Source of the DNA: Pogostemon cablin
Taxonomy: Eukaryota > Streptophyta > Magnoliopsida > Lamiales > Lamiaceae
Assembly (NCBI GenBank): GCA_023678885.1
Contig: CM042970.1
Location: 1,652,355-1,716,354, forward strand
DNA length: 64,000 nucleotides
Reading direction: 5' to 3'
Under the pieces are notes generated by a model. It worked only from the letters and a program-made list of their open reading frames with translations, searched no databases and was not told the DNA's origin. Within the stretch, counting starts at the first letter, position 1, and each line of letters opens with the position of its first letter. Shown here piece after piece: positions 1 through 11,136 of this stretch. The position numbers and the translations under genes are program-made.

Positions 1-42
1 CCAAGATGGTAATGCGTAACTATTAGGATGGGACGGAGGGAG
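1..42. mobile_element. Right end of a Stowaway-like MITE, cut by the window edge
   Basis: The sequence ends in a GGGACGGAGGGAG-type terminus followed by TA. This terminal inverted repeat recurs at least seven more times in the window, always beside TA, as in Tc1/mariner-derived Stowaway MITEs. The left half lies outside the window. Confidence 0.6.
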
Positions 43-119
43 TAATTATAATGTTCATTCATTATAATATAAAATATGTTAGAATATTTTATTTTATTGT
101 ATTTTAATTAAAATTTAAA

Positions 120-382
120 AAAATCGGTATATTGAAATTTTTTTTGGCATACCAATTTTTCGGTATGAAACGTTATGTCAAATTTTCGTTATAAATCAAT
201 ATTTATTAAAAAATCGGTATGGATATATATCGGTACGGTATCGGTATAGAATTAAATTTTACCAAAATTTCGGTATGTCGAAAATCGGTATACCGAAATT
301 TCGGTATCGGTATGAAAATTTTCATATCGAATTTTTCGATACGGTATCGGTATTTTAGGTATATCGATTTTACACACCCCTA
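120..382. repeat. CGGTAT-rich repeat, probably a hAT-type MITE fragment
   Basis: The hexamer CGGTAT and its complement recur many times between about 124 and 362, in both orientations, so the segment can fold back on itself. It ends in ACACACCCCTA, a terminus like those of hAT MITEs (compare the TAGGGATGTCAA end at 53468). No matching left terminus was found, so the left boundary is uncertain. Confidence 0.45.
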
Positions 383-1915
383 CTTGGGTGTGGGTGGGGT
401 TATGAGAGAGGTATTGATTCTCATTGTATGTTTGGTTGGTACGATGAAAATTAAAATTCATCAATCACTTCCATTAATTTAATAACTACTTCCCATCGTT
501 TAATTATTTTCAATCTCGTTGTAATTGATTCTCTTAATGATACTCTTTATCATTCTAATTGTGAAATTTGTACCGAGCAACCTCTAGGTACGAATATAAG
601 AACGAAATTTACTTTTAATAATAGGTCTCATTTTAATGTTTTTTTTCAAAGAAATTAAGAAATATATTATTTTAATGTATAGTGAGTTGAGAGATACATT
701 ATTTTAATATAGAATGCGTAGTTGTATTAATATAATATATGAATTCATATAGATATATTAATTATTTTTTGTGGAACCATCTACTAAAAATTAAATAAAC
801 CTTTTTTTAAAAAATAAAAACTAATAGGAGTTTGTTACTAAAAAATAGTAATATATAGTTCTACCGGGCCTGATTGATAAAATTCCTAGTTTGAAGTATG
901 TTATAAGGGTTTTTTTTTTCTTTTTCAGAGATCAAATCACATAAAAGAGATAAAATCTTTCTTAATGAAAGTATAAAACCTGGAGGAAAAGTTTCAGATT
1001 TTTCTCTTTTATCACCACTGTAATTCAGAGTTTGCAGTAGGTGATTTTTTCTAGTCTGGCAATAAAATTTTCTAAAATAAACTCACTGGTCACCTCTTTA
1101 CAAATCAATGCAATACAAGAAAACCTGAAAGGTCATGCCTTGGTGTAATCTTGACATGAACATTAAACTGGATTTTAAGATACTTATCAAGTCGAGAAAT
1201 GCAGCAATCTTGACAAATACAATCTTAATGGTGTCAACGAAACTTCTCATCTAGTGGCAAAAAGAATAATCTATAGGAGATGGATGCATCAATGGTTCAC
1301 ACAACATACCATGAAGTAGAGATTGTGAGAGCAAAAAATACAATATATAATCGCACAATTTTTTCTTCTATATTTGTTCACTTCATTACGATAATGTGGC
1401 CTTCTTTTCTAGCTCTGCATGCAAAGATGTAATCAACTAAATAAATAACTAAATTCTTCATCCAATATCTCAGAAAGGGAGCATTAAGAATTAGATACGA
1501 AGGATAGTAGAAAATATTACGTTCTGTACCTTCAGATGGCGGTTGGACCGAATTGTTCTTATTGCTGACAAAGAGAATTATGATACTGTCAACGCATGCC
1601 AACTTAATGGTGACAAAATAAAGTTGCAATGGACATGCGTGCATAAAGACACCAGCATTAAACTTATATTCTCACATCATTATACTTACATTCTCAAATT
1701 AATCTACTCGAGATAAATTCAACATAATAACATAACAATCATGCAAAATATTAATGTGGAGAAATTAAAAATACTCTGAAAATGGAACAGCTGGGATTTA
1801 TGTTCTAATGTGTGTTTCATATGTGCATAAATATTTATGGTGATAATAAACATTGTCCTCAAATGAATCCATTCCCATCTATAGTTTACAGGCGAGTAAA
1901 AAGTGGACAGTCATA
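383..1915. repeat. Duplicated segment, copy A (3' flank of the LOR gene)
   Basis: This stretch aligns in direct orientation with 4640-6935. The best-matching core is about 900-1915 against 5816-6935 and shares long blocks, for example around 1411-1432 and 6361-6382. The first part (about 400-760) also resembles 23.8-24.0 kb, so it includes a dispersed repeat. No gene is visible; the short open frames here are not supported. The copy stops just beside the last LOR exon, and copy B stops just beside the last exon of the lysyl-tRNA synthetase gene. Confidence 0.75.
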
Positions 1916-1929
1916 ATAACATTTGTGGA

Positions 1930-3870
1930 TCATCCGGGCCCCATTGACATGAATTTATGGATCTGTTTACCACTGGACTGACTTTGAGATCTGATCCCTG
2001 CAAGGATGAATCCATAATCAACATTGGGGTGCACCCTCAACTTAAGTTTATATTTACTTCCAATTGATCCATTCTCTTGCATCTGAATATGTACACAAAA
2101 CATAGAATCATCAATTACTCTATAAATCATCCAAAGCTGAACACAACACCAATTACATCAATTACTTGTACTCATTATATTAACATGAGGTTGAGTCGAA
2201 AAAATAAATTGAACCCTAAATTATGGAGCTTAGTATGCAGTGTCCCCCCTTCCAATCTTATATGTCCTATGTATTGCTAGGGTGTTTAAATTAGGGGGAA
2301 CCACAGGATTTACAAGGGTTTATGATGTAAACTCGATTTATAAGAGACTAACTTATTGATTAATGAATCTCTTGTGCACCTACTTGTACTCATCTTAGGA
2401 GTCGTTTGGTAAGGGGTAATGAGGGAAGGTAATAGGAATGAAAGGGGATTAATCTGAAATCCTCGATATTCCCTATTACCATTACCCTCATTGATGGCTC
2501 TCATTACCATTATTAATATTCTGGAATTTGAATTAAGCGACTCCTTAGATCCGTGCCATCATAGAGAAAAACTCGAACATGACCACGGACCAGTGTAGTA
2601 ATACAGGGATGGGGTGTACTTTCACTCGTTTCGCAAAAGTTTTTGTCTTTATTTAAGTGTCGTTTAATTAGGTTGCCTTCGTGTTACATTAAATAAATTA
2701 ATTAATAGGAAATTAGATCTTACTTGGGCAATTAAGTTGGAAGAATCTCCAACATAAACTTTGCAATCTTCACCCTGAAGAGTGAAATCAGACATCCTCT
2801 GATATGTTATTGGCAAGAAAGACATGTAATTTGGTCTTCATTTGGAACATTGAAGATCTTCTTGCACTGAAGATAAGGTCCTTTTGCTCCTTGCTGTCCC
2901 CTCTAAACACTTGCCATCTATCACGCCAACTAAAACCCTGCATCAATCAATCAATCATCACTCTCACTTTTGATCATATTCATATCCCCAAGTACTCTGT
3001 TTTGAACAATGAGGGCTCATTTCACAAAAAGATTTATAGTTTCAAGATGATTCTAAAAGCTGCATTTTATTTTATTTTTGTCTCAAAACCCTATGCTAGG
3101 TTTGTTTTTTTCTTTTCAAAATCTACATCTAAATTTTAATCACCTCTATACAAACATACAAACTCTATTAACTTCTAACTCATCCATCTTTTACACGTTC
3201 TTTCACCTCAATTAATATTAATTTTCTATCTCTCTCTTCTTCCATCTCTTCTCTTTATTATCACACAGTTCTTAAGCAGTGATTTGATATAAAGTTAAAA
3301 TTTGTTCTATCAAAGATCCAAAACAAACATACTACTAATCCATGGTTGTTTTGGGAATTTAAGCAGCATAAATTTTAACTTTATGATAAATCAATACGTA
3401 AGATGTAGTGATAATGTATGTGAGAGAATAGTCCTGATGTGTGTAAGATGTAGATGAGGTTTATGCAAATCTAGTTTTCCTAAATAAACTCCTTCGTAGG
3501 AAATCTGAATTATGTTTTTCCCTTTTTTCTGTAAGATAAACTTTTCAACTAGATAAAACGAAATTTGCAAGCCAAAAAAAAGAATATAGTCCTCCATTAA
3601 TTAGTGTACCTTGGATCGAAGAGTTAGGATTGGTATGTCCTTAGCATCAAAAATGATCCTTCTGTCATGAGTGCTGAAGGGCATTTCTTTAACTTTGAAC
3701 ATGAGGTTGCCATCACCATCTTTCACGATGCAGTCTCCGTTGCCCGTGAGCTGCCAAACCCGTTCGGAAACAACAAGATCAACGGGACGAGGAACGCAGA
3801 AACGACGACTGACAACTGATATTGCATAATGATCACTATGGCCTGCTGCACTTTCATCATGTTCCATCAT
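1930..3870 (-). pseudogene. LURP-one-related (LOR) family gene with a frame break in exon 2
   Basis: Three exons are recognisable on the minus strand: 3870-3610, 2937-2724 and 2082-1930, all joined in phase 0 at GT-AG sites. Exon 1 encodes the LOR N-terminal half (VDLVVSERVWQLTG, HDRRIIFDAKDIPILTLRSK), exon 2 the WRDRWQVFRGDSKEQKDLIF core, and exon 3 the VHPNVDYGFI beta strand. LOR proteins have a tubby-like fold; some members act in defence, and their biochemical role is poorly known. In exon 2 the frame reaches TGA at 2790-2788. Two bases appear to be missing there, because the +1 frame continues with SDFTLQGEDCKVYVGDSS and ends in phase at the donor. The C-terminus after VDYGF also departs from the family. 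I read this as a recent pseudogene; an assembly error is the alternative. Confidence 0.8.
2398..2544. mobile_element. Tourist/Harbinger-like MITE in LOR intron 2
   Basis: The element is a 147-bp fold-back. It starts GGAGTCGTTTGGTAAGGGG and ends with the inverted GCGACTCC, flanked on both sides by TTA, the 3-bp target duplication typical of PIF/Harbinger elements. It lies inside LOR intron 2 (2083-2723). Confidence 0.7.
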
Positions 3871-4639
3871 CTTGTTACAGTTTAAACTTGATTAAATAGT
3901 GTTCCATCTTGTAAATAGGATATATACATGGATATGTATATAAGGCATAACAATGTATGAAAGTCGTGTGTTAAGAAATATTTGACCAAGTTAATAAAAT
4001 ACTACAATCAAATCACATGACAATTTTATCAAATGGGATCACCTGTTTCATAACGGTGCTTCATTTATATTGTGAAACACCAATGAAACACCGAAAATGT
4101 AACAGGGAATTCAACTTGCAATTTTATTACTTGGAAATACTATATAAACCGTGTTGAATCAGTCATCCACTTAGCTGTTCAAAATATTTCGTACAAAAAA
4201 GAACTTTAATTAACTATCCTTCTTGATATATAGAAACAAAGTTGTCTAATGGTGTACCCACTATTAGGGACTCCACCACTCTGGGGATTGGTGGAGAAGG
4301 TAAATCGCAGGATGTGCCTCAAGTGGCTTATAGAGAGGGTTCACTGTTTAACTTATACTTGCAAGGGGCCAAATCCATGCCAAAGATAGGATTCGAACTC
4401 CAAAGTATAATAGATGTCCAAATATAAATGGAACTCTACCAATCTCTATCAATAGGAATAATTTTTAAGATTAAAGATGTATTTAGACTAATATGCCCCT
4501 TTTGGCTTGAGTAATTTAAAATGAAGGTGCATGAATTATCATTAAATACTAATTATGTTGACTTGAGTAATTTAAAATGAAGTTGCATGAATTATCATTA
4601 AATACTAGATACTTGGGTAGGGAAAGTAGGGGAGGTAAT
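3871..4639. other. Upstream region of the LOR gene
   Basis: This is AT-rich sequence 5' of the LOR ATG. A short direct repeat containing AATTTAAAATGAAG is visible near 4515 and 4570. The 61-codon open frame at 4242-4427 has no recognisable similarity and I do not support it as a gene. Confidence 0.4.
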
Positions 4640-5156
4640 GTGAATAGAGACATATTAATTGCTATGGTTGATGTTTGGTTGGTACTAATCAATCTCATTC
4701 AACAATTACTCTTCATCATTAAATTATTTTTATTCATATTATGATTGCATGTTCATTGTCATTTTAATTGTGAAATTCATACAAGCATGTCTAGGATCAT
4801 TGCACTCTAGTGTACAAACATACAAGTACGAAATTTACTTTTTAGTAATTGAAATAGTGCTTCCGCTTATTTTAATATTTACATTTGTTTTTTAAGCGGA
4901 AATTAAAATCATGAATAATTGTATTAGTGTAGTGTATGAATTCAGATAAATTAAATGTTTTTGTGGGACCTATCTACGAAAAATTAAAATGTAAAATTTG
5001 AAATTGAAAATTCAAATTATAAATATATAAATAATTGAAATGGAACGAAATATTATTTTCAAAGTAATGAACTTTATTCTTTTGAATAAAAATTAATATT
5101 ATTTCTTTATATTAGTAGTTTTTTACTCAAAACAATATTAATAATTCTAAAGAGTA

Positions 5157-5357
5157 ACTCTCTCTCCGTCCCCTTAATATGTATCCTTGCTATTTTTGAT
5201 CCGTCACAATAAAAAGTACTATTCTTTTTCTTTTTGGTTTGAATTCACCCACAAAATAATATTTCTTCTATCTATTTTTAATCTATTCATTTTGCTATTT
5301 TGAGTCGTCCACCCTTAATATATCAATTTTACTTTTTAGACATATGAACGAAGGGAG
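5157..5357. mobile_element. Stowaway-like MITE
   Basis: About 201 bp with degenerate CTCTCTCCGTCCCC and GAACGAAGGGAG ends, flanked by TA. It is absent from duplicated copy A, so it inserted in copy B after the duplication. Confidence 0.6.
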
Positions 5358-5460
5358 TATTATTATACTCTACTCAACCCGCTACACACAGGTCCACACT
5401 CAATAGCAATACAACTATTCACTACACATTAAAATATTATATCACTCAATTCACTATATA

Positions 5461-5719
5461 CTCCCTCTATCAGGTTCTAAATCAGGTTCTAAGGTATCCA
5501 TTTGTTTTTTGCACGTAGATAATTCTAAGCTCTTTATGTGCTTTGGTCTTTATTTGCTTTTTGTACGTGGATTAAGGAGTATTATTATTATAGGTAAAGT
5601 GGATAGTTGTATTAGAAAAAAGTGGTGGATCATATTGTATATTTTTTTTTACTAAATAGAGGAAATTGATACCTTTGAAGCGAACGCTAAGAATAGTGAA
5701 ATTGATACAACGGATGGAG
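5461..5719. mobile_element. Stowaway-like MITE (degenerate)
   Basis: About 259 bp beginning CTCCCTCTATCAGG after TA and ending CGGATGGAG before TA. It is absent from copy A of the surrounding duplication. The TTTGCACGTAGAT/ACGTGGATTAAGGAG core resembles other MITEs in the window. Confidence 0.55.
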
Positions 5720-6985
5720 TATTAAATTATTATACTCTATGTGCAAAAAGTAAATTAATACTAGGACGGATTATTTTATTTTTCACAAATAGTTTTGAAG
5801 TTTTTACAAGGTAGTGTTTTTTTTTTCATTTTTTCTTTTTTAGAGATCAAATGACCCACAAAAGAGAGAAAATCATTTTCCTAATGAAAGTACAAAACCT
5901 CGAAGAAAAGATTCAGATTTTTTTTCTTTAGTTATTATTCATTTAACGAGTGCAACTAGAAATTTAACACCACAATGTAATTCAGAGTTTTGAGTAGGTA
6001 ATTCTTTTTGGTCTGGCAATAAAATTTTCTGGAATAAACTCATTGGTCACCTCTTTACAAATCAGTAAAAAACAAAAGAACAAAACCTGAAAGGACATGC
6101 TTTGGTGTAATCTTCACATGATCATTAATTTAAATTTTAAGGTACTTTTCAACTCGAGAAATACAGCAATCTTAACAAAGACAATCTTAACTGTGTCAAC
6201 AAAACTTCTCATCTAGTGGCAAAAAAAATAATCCATAGGAGATGGATGCATGAATGGTTCACAGAAGATGACCACGGAGTAGTGATTGTTACAGCAAAAA
6301 ATACAAAATATAATCTTCTATATTTGGTGACTTCATTACGATAATGTCGCCTTCTTTTCTAGCTCTGCATGCAAAGATATAATCAACTAAATTCTTCGTC
6401 CAATATCTCAGAAAGGGAGATTAAGAATTGGAGTTGAAGGAAAGTAGTAAGGAATGCTAGAAGATATTATGTTGTGTACCTTCAGATGGCGGTTGGACCT
6501 GATTGTTCTTATTGCTGACAAAGAGAATTACGGAACTGTCAATCACATGCTACCTTAATGGTGACAAAATAAAGTTGTAAGGACATGCGTGCATAAAGAG
6601 ACCAGCATTAAATTTATATTCTCACATTATACTTATAATCTAAAATTAATCTACTCGAGATAAATTCAACATAATAACGTAGCGACCATGCAAAATAAAT
6701 GTGGAGAAATTTAAAATACTGAATTAAGGATAAAAAGAAAAGACTACTCAACGGTCAGATGAAAAATGGAAACAGCTGGGATTTATGTTCTAATGTGTGT
6801 TTCATATGTTCATAAAAGCTTATGGTGATACCTCAAATGAATCCATTCCCATCTTCTATATGGGACTGAAAGTTCCATACATTACAGGCCCGTTTAATAG
6901 AGTAAAATGTGGACCCAGCTATTAGTCATAAAAACAAGAAGAAATGGCATAGAAGAAAGAGAAATAAGTTTTCAATAAAAATCAT

Positions 6986-9900
6986 TTACCTTTCCTTGTT
7001 TGAAGGTTCATCTTGAGGTTTCATTGCGGGAAAAAGTAGAACTTCCTGTACAAAAAACAAGAGAGAAATTAAATTTTAACTCTCCCTCTCCATATAATAC
7101 AGAAAAAAAGTGCATACACTAAACCTATTTATTTAGGATTTACAAAATAAAATAGAAGCCTCAGCCAATGGGTGTTATCATATACCAACCTTTATGTTCT
7201 GCGAATCAGTCAATAACATAGCAAATCGATCAATACCCAATCCCCAACCACCAGTTGGAGGCAATCCGTATTCAAGAGCAGTACAGAATGTTTCATCCAA
7301 GGCCATAGCTTCATCATCTCCCGATTGTCGGTCCTAGTTTCATTCAGATCAAATCATCTTCAGTATATGTTTGAATAAATTGCATCTGAACCTAATAGCA
7401 AACTTTAGACAAATCCCCAAGACACCATTGTAATTTATATCATTGAAAAGATACCTTGAGTTGGTCGGCAAAACGTTGGCGTTGGACAACAGGGTCATTC
7501 AACTCTGTGTAAGCATTGCAGACCTGCCAAGTAAAGACAAAATTGACTAACGAAAGCAGATACAGAAAAAAAACAGAGGGGAAAGATATATCTTGGAAAT
7601 GCATACTTCGTGCTTGTTAATGAACAGTTCAAATCGCTCAGTTAATCCTGGTTTTGACCTATGCCACTTAGCAAGTGGACTCATGATCTCTGGATGGTTG
7701 ATAATGAAAGCAGGGTTCGTACATGTCTCCTCAAGAAAGTGTCCAACAAGCTGTATCAGTCAAAACAACAGCTAAAAAATTAGAGAGAAAGAAGAGAAAA
7801 AAAGAATTCTGGGGTGGAATCAAGCAGTAAAGAAGAGATCTTTGCAATTAAAGATGTTACCAGAAGATAGGCATTCTCTAATTCTATTTACCTCTGTGCA
7901 AGTTCATAGATGATATAAATAATTAAAACTAAGAATCATTGCATTTTGAAGTACTTCAGAAAGCATAAATTAATTTGGTAGCTTCTATCTGGACAATAGA
8001 TCCGCATTCAATTGCAGATAAAATACCTAAGATTTTATACTTGGAAAATATTTAAGCATATACATAAGCCTTCTAATCATAAAATGTTGCTGTAGAAAAT
8101 CTTCTACAACTAATAAAGACAGGGTTATTAAACAAAATGTGGGAAATCACTTAGAGTCAAGATCCCATCCTATTCATCACAACGGAACAGCAAACCTCAA
8201 CTCAGCTTCTTTACACTTGAAATTGATTAAATATAGTCCCCTTTGAGGAAAAAGTGCAAGTCTACAGTCCTTTCAAATCTGCAATACAGAAGTCTTTACT
8301 AATACTCAGGACTCAGATTTTAACCAATAGGAAGAATGACAAGTAGATTCTACTTATTCATCAAAATAAAATAGAAAACCACAATTTATTTTCCTCTACA
8401 TTGATTAAATATAATCTATCATTGTCTATCCATATCAAAGTTCAGAAAAACCACTAATAACCAAAATTAAACATAGAGGAACTCGCCAAAGTAAATTCAG
8501 GGTCAAGAACTAAAGCAACGCCATTTCTGTGACTATTATTGAAAGTTTTTCCCAAAAAATAAAATAAAAATAATCACAGAAACAAAGCAGATGAGTTAAC
8601 CACTCTTATGGGTACTTCAGCCCATCATGTTAAACCCAATCTAGGATTAATGCAACTATCACAATTTTCTAGGAATGCCTGAGGATTATGACTCATGAGA
8701 TAAAGTTCCCCAAGCAAGAGATGTCATTCATACTGACAGCATAACAGATGATACCTAAACATATCTATGATGCAGATATATCTTACTTTGTCTAACAATC
8801 TTGTAGTTGTTTGAGGCGGAGGGCATTTAATATCAAATTTCAAACATGCATCCACGAGATAATTATTGGCTTCAACACTTGTGAGGTCTTTGGGAATATC
8901 CAAATTTGCCATCTTCTCCAACTCATCTATCATATCAATCCGCCTAAAGAAGAAAAGGAGAAGTGAAATAATGCATATAATTATGAAACAAGTGCAGGAA
9001 CAAATACCTGAAAGGAGGAGTAAAGTCAATCTCAATGGGATCATTGTCCAATCCATTGGCATGGTATTTAATTTTATAGCTACCAGTGAGTTCCTTGACC
9101 ATCCCTAACAACAAAGAATTTGTTTTAAGAATTGTCTAAGACCAAATTTCTTTAATAGAGCACACCAGATTTGGCACCCACCACTGAGCATATCTTCAGT
9201 CAGCTTCATCAGATCATTGTAATCAGCAAAAGCCATGTAGAACTCACATGTAGTGAATTCAGGATTATGTGTTAAGTCAATTCCTTCGTTCCTAAACTGT
9301 TTCCCAATTTCATAAACACGGTCTAAACCACCAACAACTAATTCCTTGAGATACAGTTCAGGAGCAATACGCATGAATAGTCTCATATTTAGTTCATTGT
9401 GGTGGGTGACGAATGGCCGGGCAGCAGCACCACCAGCAATCATGTTCATCATCGGAGTTTCAACCTTACAGGTAGAGATTAGAAAATCAGAAGATGACAA
9501 AATTTGAAGGCAAGCATGGAGATAGGTACTCAAGAAAAACACATTTAAAACCACAGTATTGAACTCACCTCCAAAAAATCGAGATTATCAAGAAAGTGTC
9601 TAATGTAAGAAATGATTTTAGACCTAGTCCTGAAAATTTCTCGAACCTCCCCATTCAGCATCAAATCCAAATAACGCTGCCTATATCGTGTTTCCTACAA
9701 AATAAGAAGTGCACGTGAGGAAACAGAAGCATTAAAAGATATGACATATAGATGCATATAAAACAAGCAGACACAAACAAGTATTCACATCTCATGCACT
9801 GGCCTTTAATGGAGAAGTTACAGAAGTGCAGATAAGTAGAGCAGTACCTGATCCTTTAATATGTAAGCCTCAGGATTTCTGGGTTGTCCAGGAACCCAGA

Positions 9901-10724
9901 CATCAGTACTCTGTCAAAGTACTCAGATATTAACGAAAAACAAAATAATATCACTAAATCATTAATTATTAGTCAAAATTACCTTGATATTGTCTGCCCC
10001 AGGACCAAGTTTTTGCCGGGGCATCATATGGAGACAGTGAGAAAGCACTATAAATGCTTTAGGGAAAATACTCAGCTCTCCTCTTTTACTTTTGCCTACA
10101 CAAAAAGGTACCATGTGATCAGGACTTTTATCAGGAAGGATCTATTGAGATTTGAGAAAACCAAGAATTCCTTTTTTCCTTAAATATTTACTGAACAGAT
10201 AATCAAGTCAAAGATGAATGAAAGCTGTACAACTCGTATTAATATGCATGTGCAATAGCTGCCAAAAAGCCTTCTGCAGAGACTTTGCAGTTCAATGACA
10301 CTTGAAAAACTGTATTATGGAGTGAAATTATATGAAAAAATCACCCCAGGAATCCTAGTTCAATTGCAGACAAAATACTAAACTTGAGCTATTAAAGGAA
10401 ACCCTCAGATCCTGAAGCATGGTTTGATGGGTATAATAATAAGTATTACAAACCTGGGAACCCAACTATCCCTACAATATCTCCACGCTTGACTGAAGAA
10501 TGAAACCGAGTAAACTCTTCTTCATCCAAATCTGATTTCCTACAAAATCCCATCGTAGATTTTTACAGTGAGAAAAAGGCAAACACAAGATATTTAAGAT
10601 TTGGGATATAGAGCCTTGGAAGTGGTCATGCAGCACATGTGGTGATCAAGTCAACTGAACTCATACTTTCAGTAAACACAACAAGCTTCAAATAAACAGA
10701 CATTCATCATTCAGAAGAAAGAAA

Positions 10725-10800
<76 letters not shown>

Positions 10801-11077
10801 CAAAGTCTCTTGTGAGACGTTACTTACGTGAGACGGTTTGTGAGATGTGTTAAAGTATGCCTATTATATAGATAAAGGATGTTTGATGGTTGTTAGAGTA
10901 TATTTTCTAAAGTATGCTGGATATGCATTAAAGTATGATTTTAGCGTATTATAATATGATTCATTATTGACATACTTTAACTACAAATAAGCATACTTTA
11001 TCTATACAATAAGTATATACTTTAGTGATGGGTCGACCCATATCACAATAATCAGTCTCACAAGAGAGTGTCTCTTT

Positions 11078-11136
<59 letters not shown>

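Larger units (their letters stand above)
4640..6935. repeat. Duplicated segment, copy B (3' flank of the lysyl-tRNA synthetase gene)
   Basis: This is the direct-repeat partner of 383-1915. It is longer than copy A mainly because it carries two MITEs (5157-5357 and 5461-5719) that copy A lacks. The close core is 5816-6935. Both copies sit immediately downstream of a minus-strand gene. No coding sequence is visible. Confidence 0.75.

Noticed and set aside
4242..4427. 61-codon frame and a tRNA-like GATTCGAACTCC string
   Set aside because: There is no tRNA fold or matching A box, and no protein similarity; it may be an old SINE fragment but cannot be supported.
8866..9108. 80-codon plus-strand frame
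   Set aside because: It is antisense to lysyl-tRNA synthetase exons at 8787-8943 and 9008-9104.
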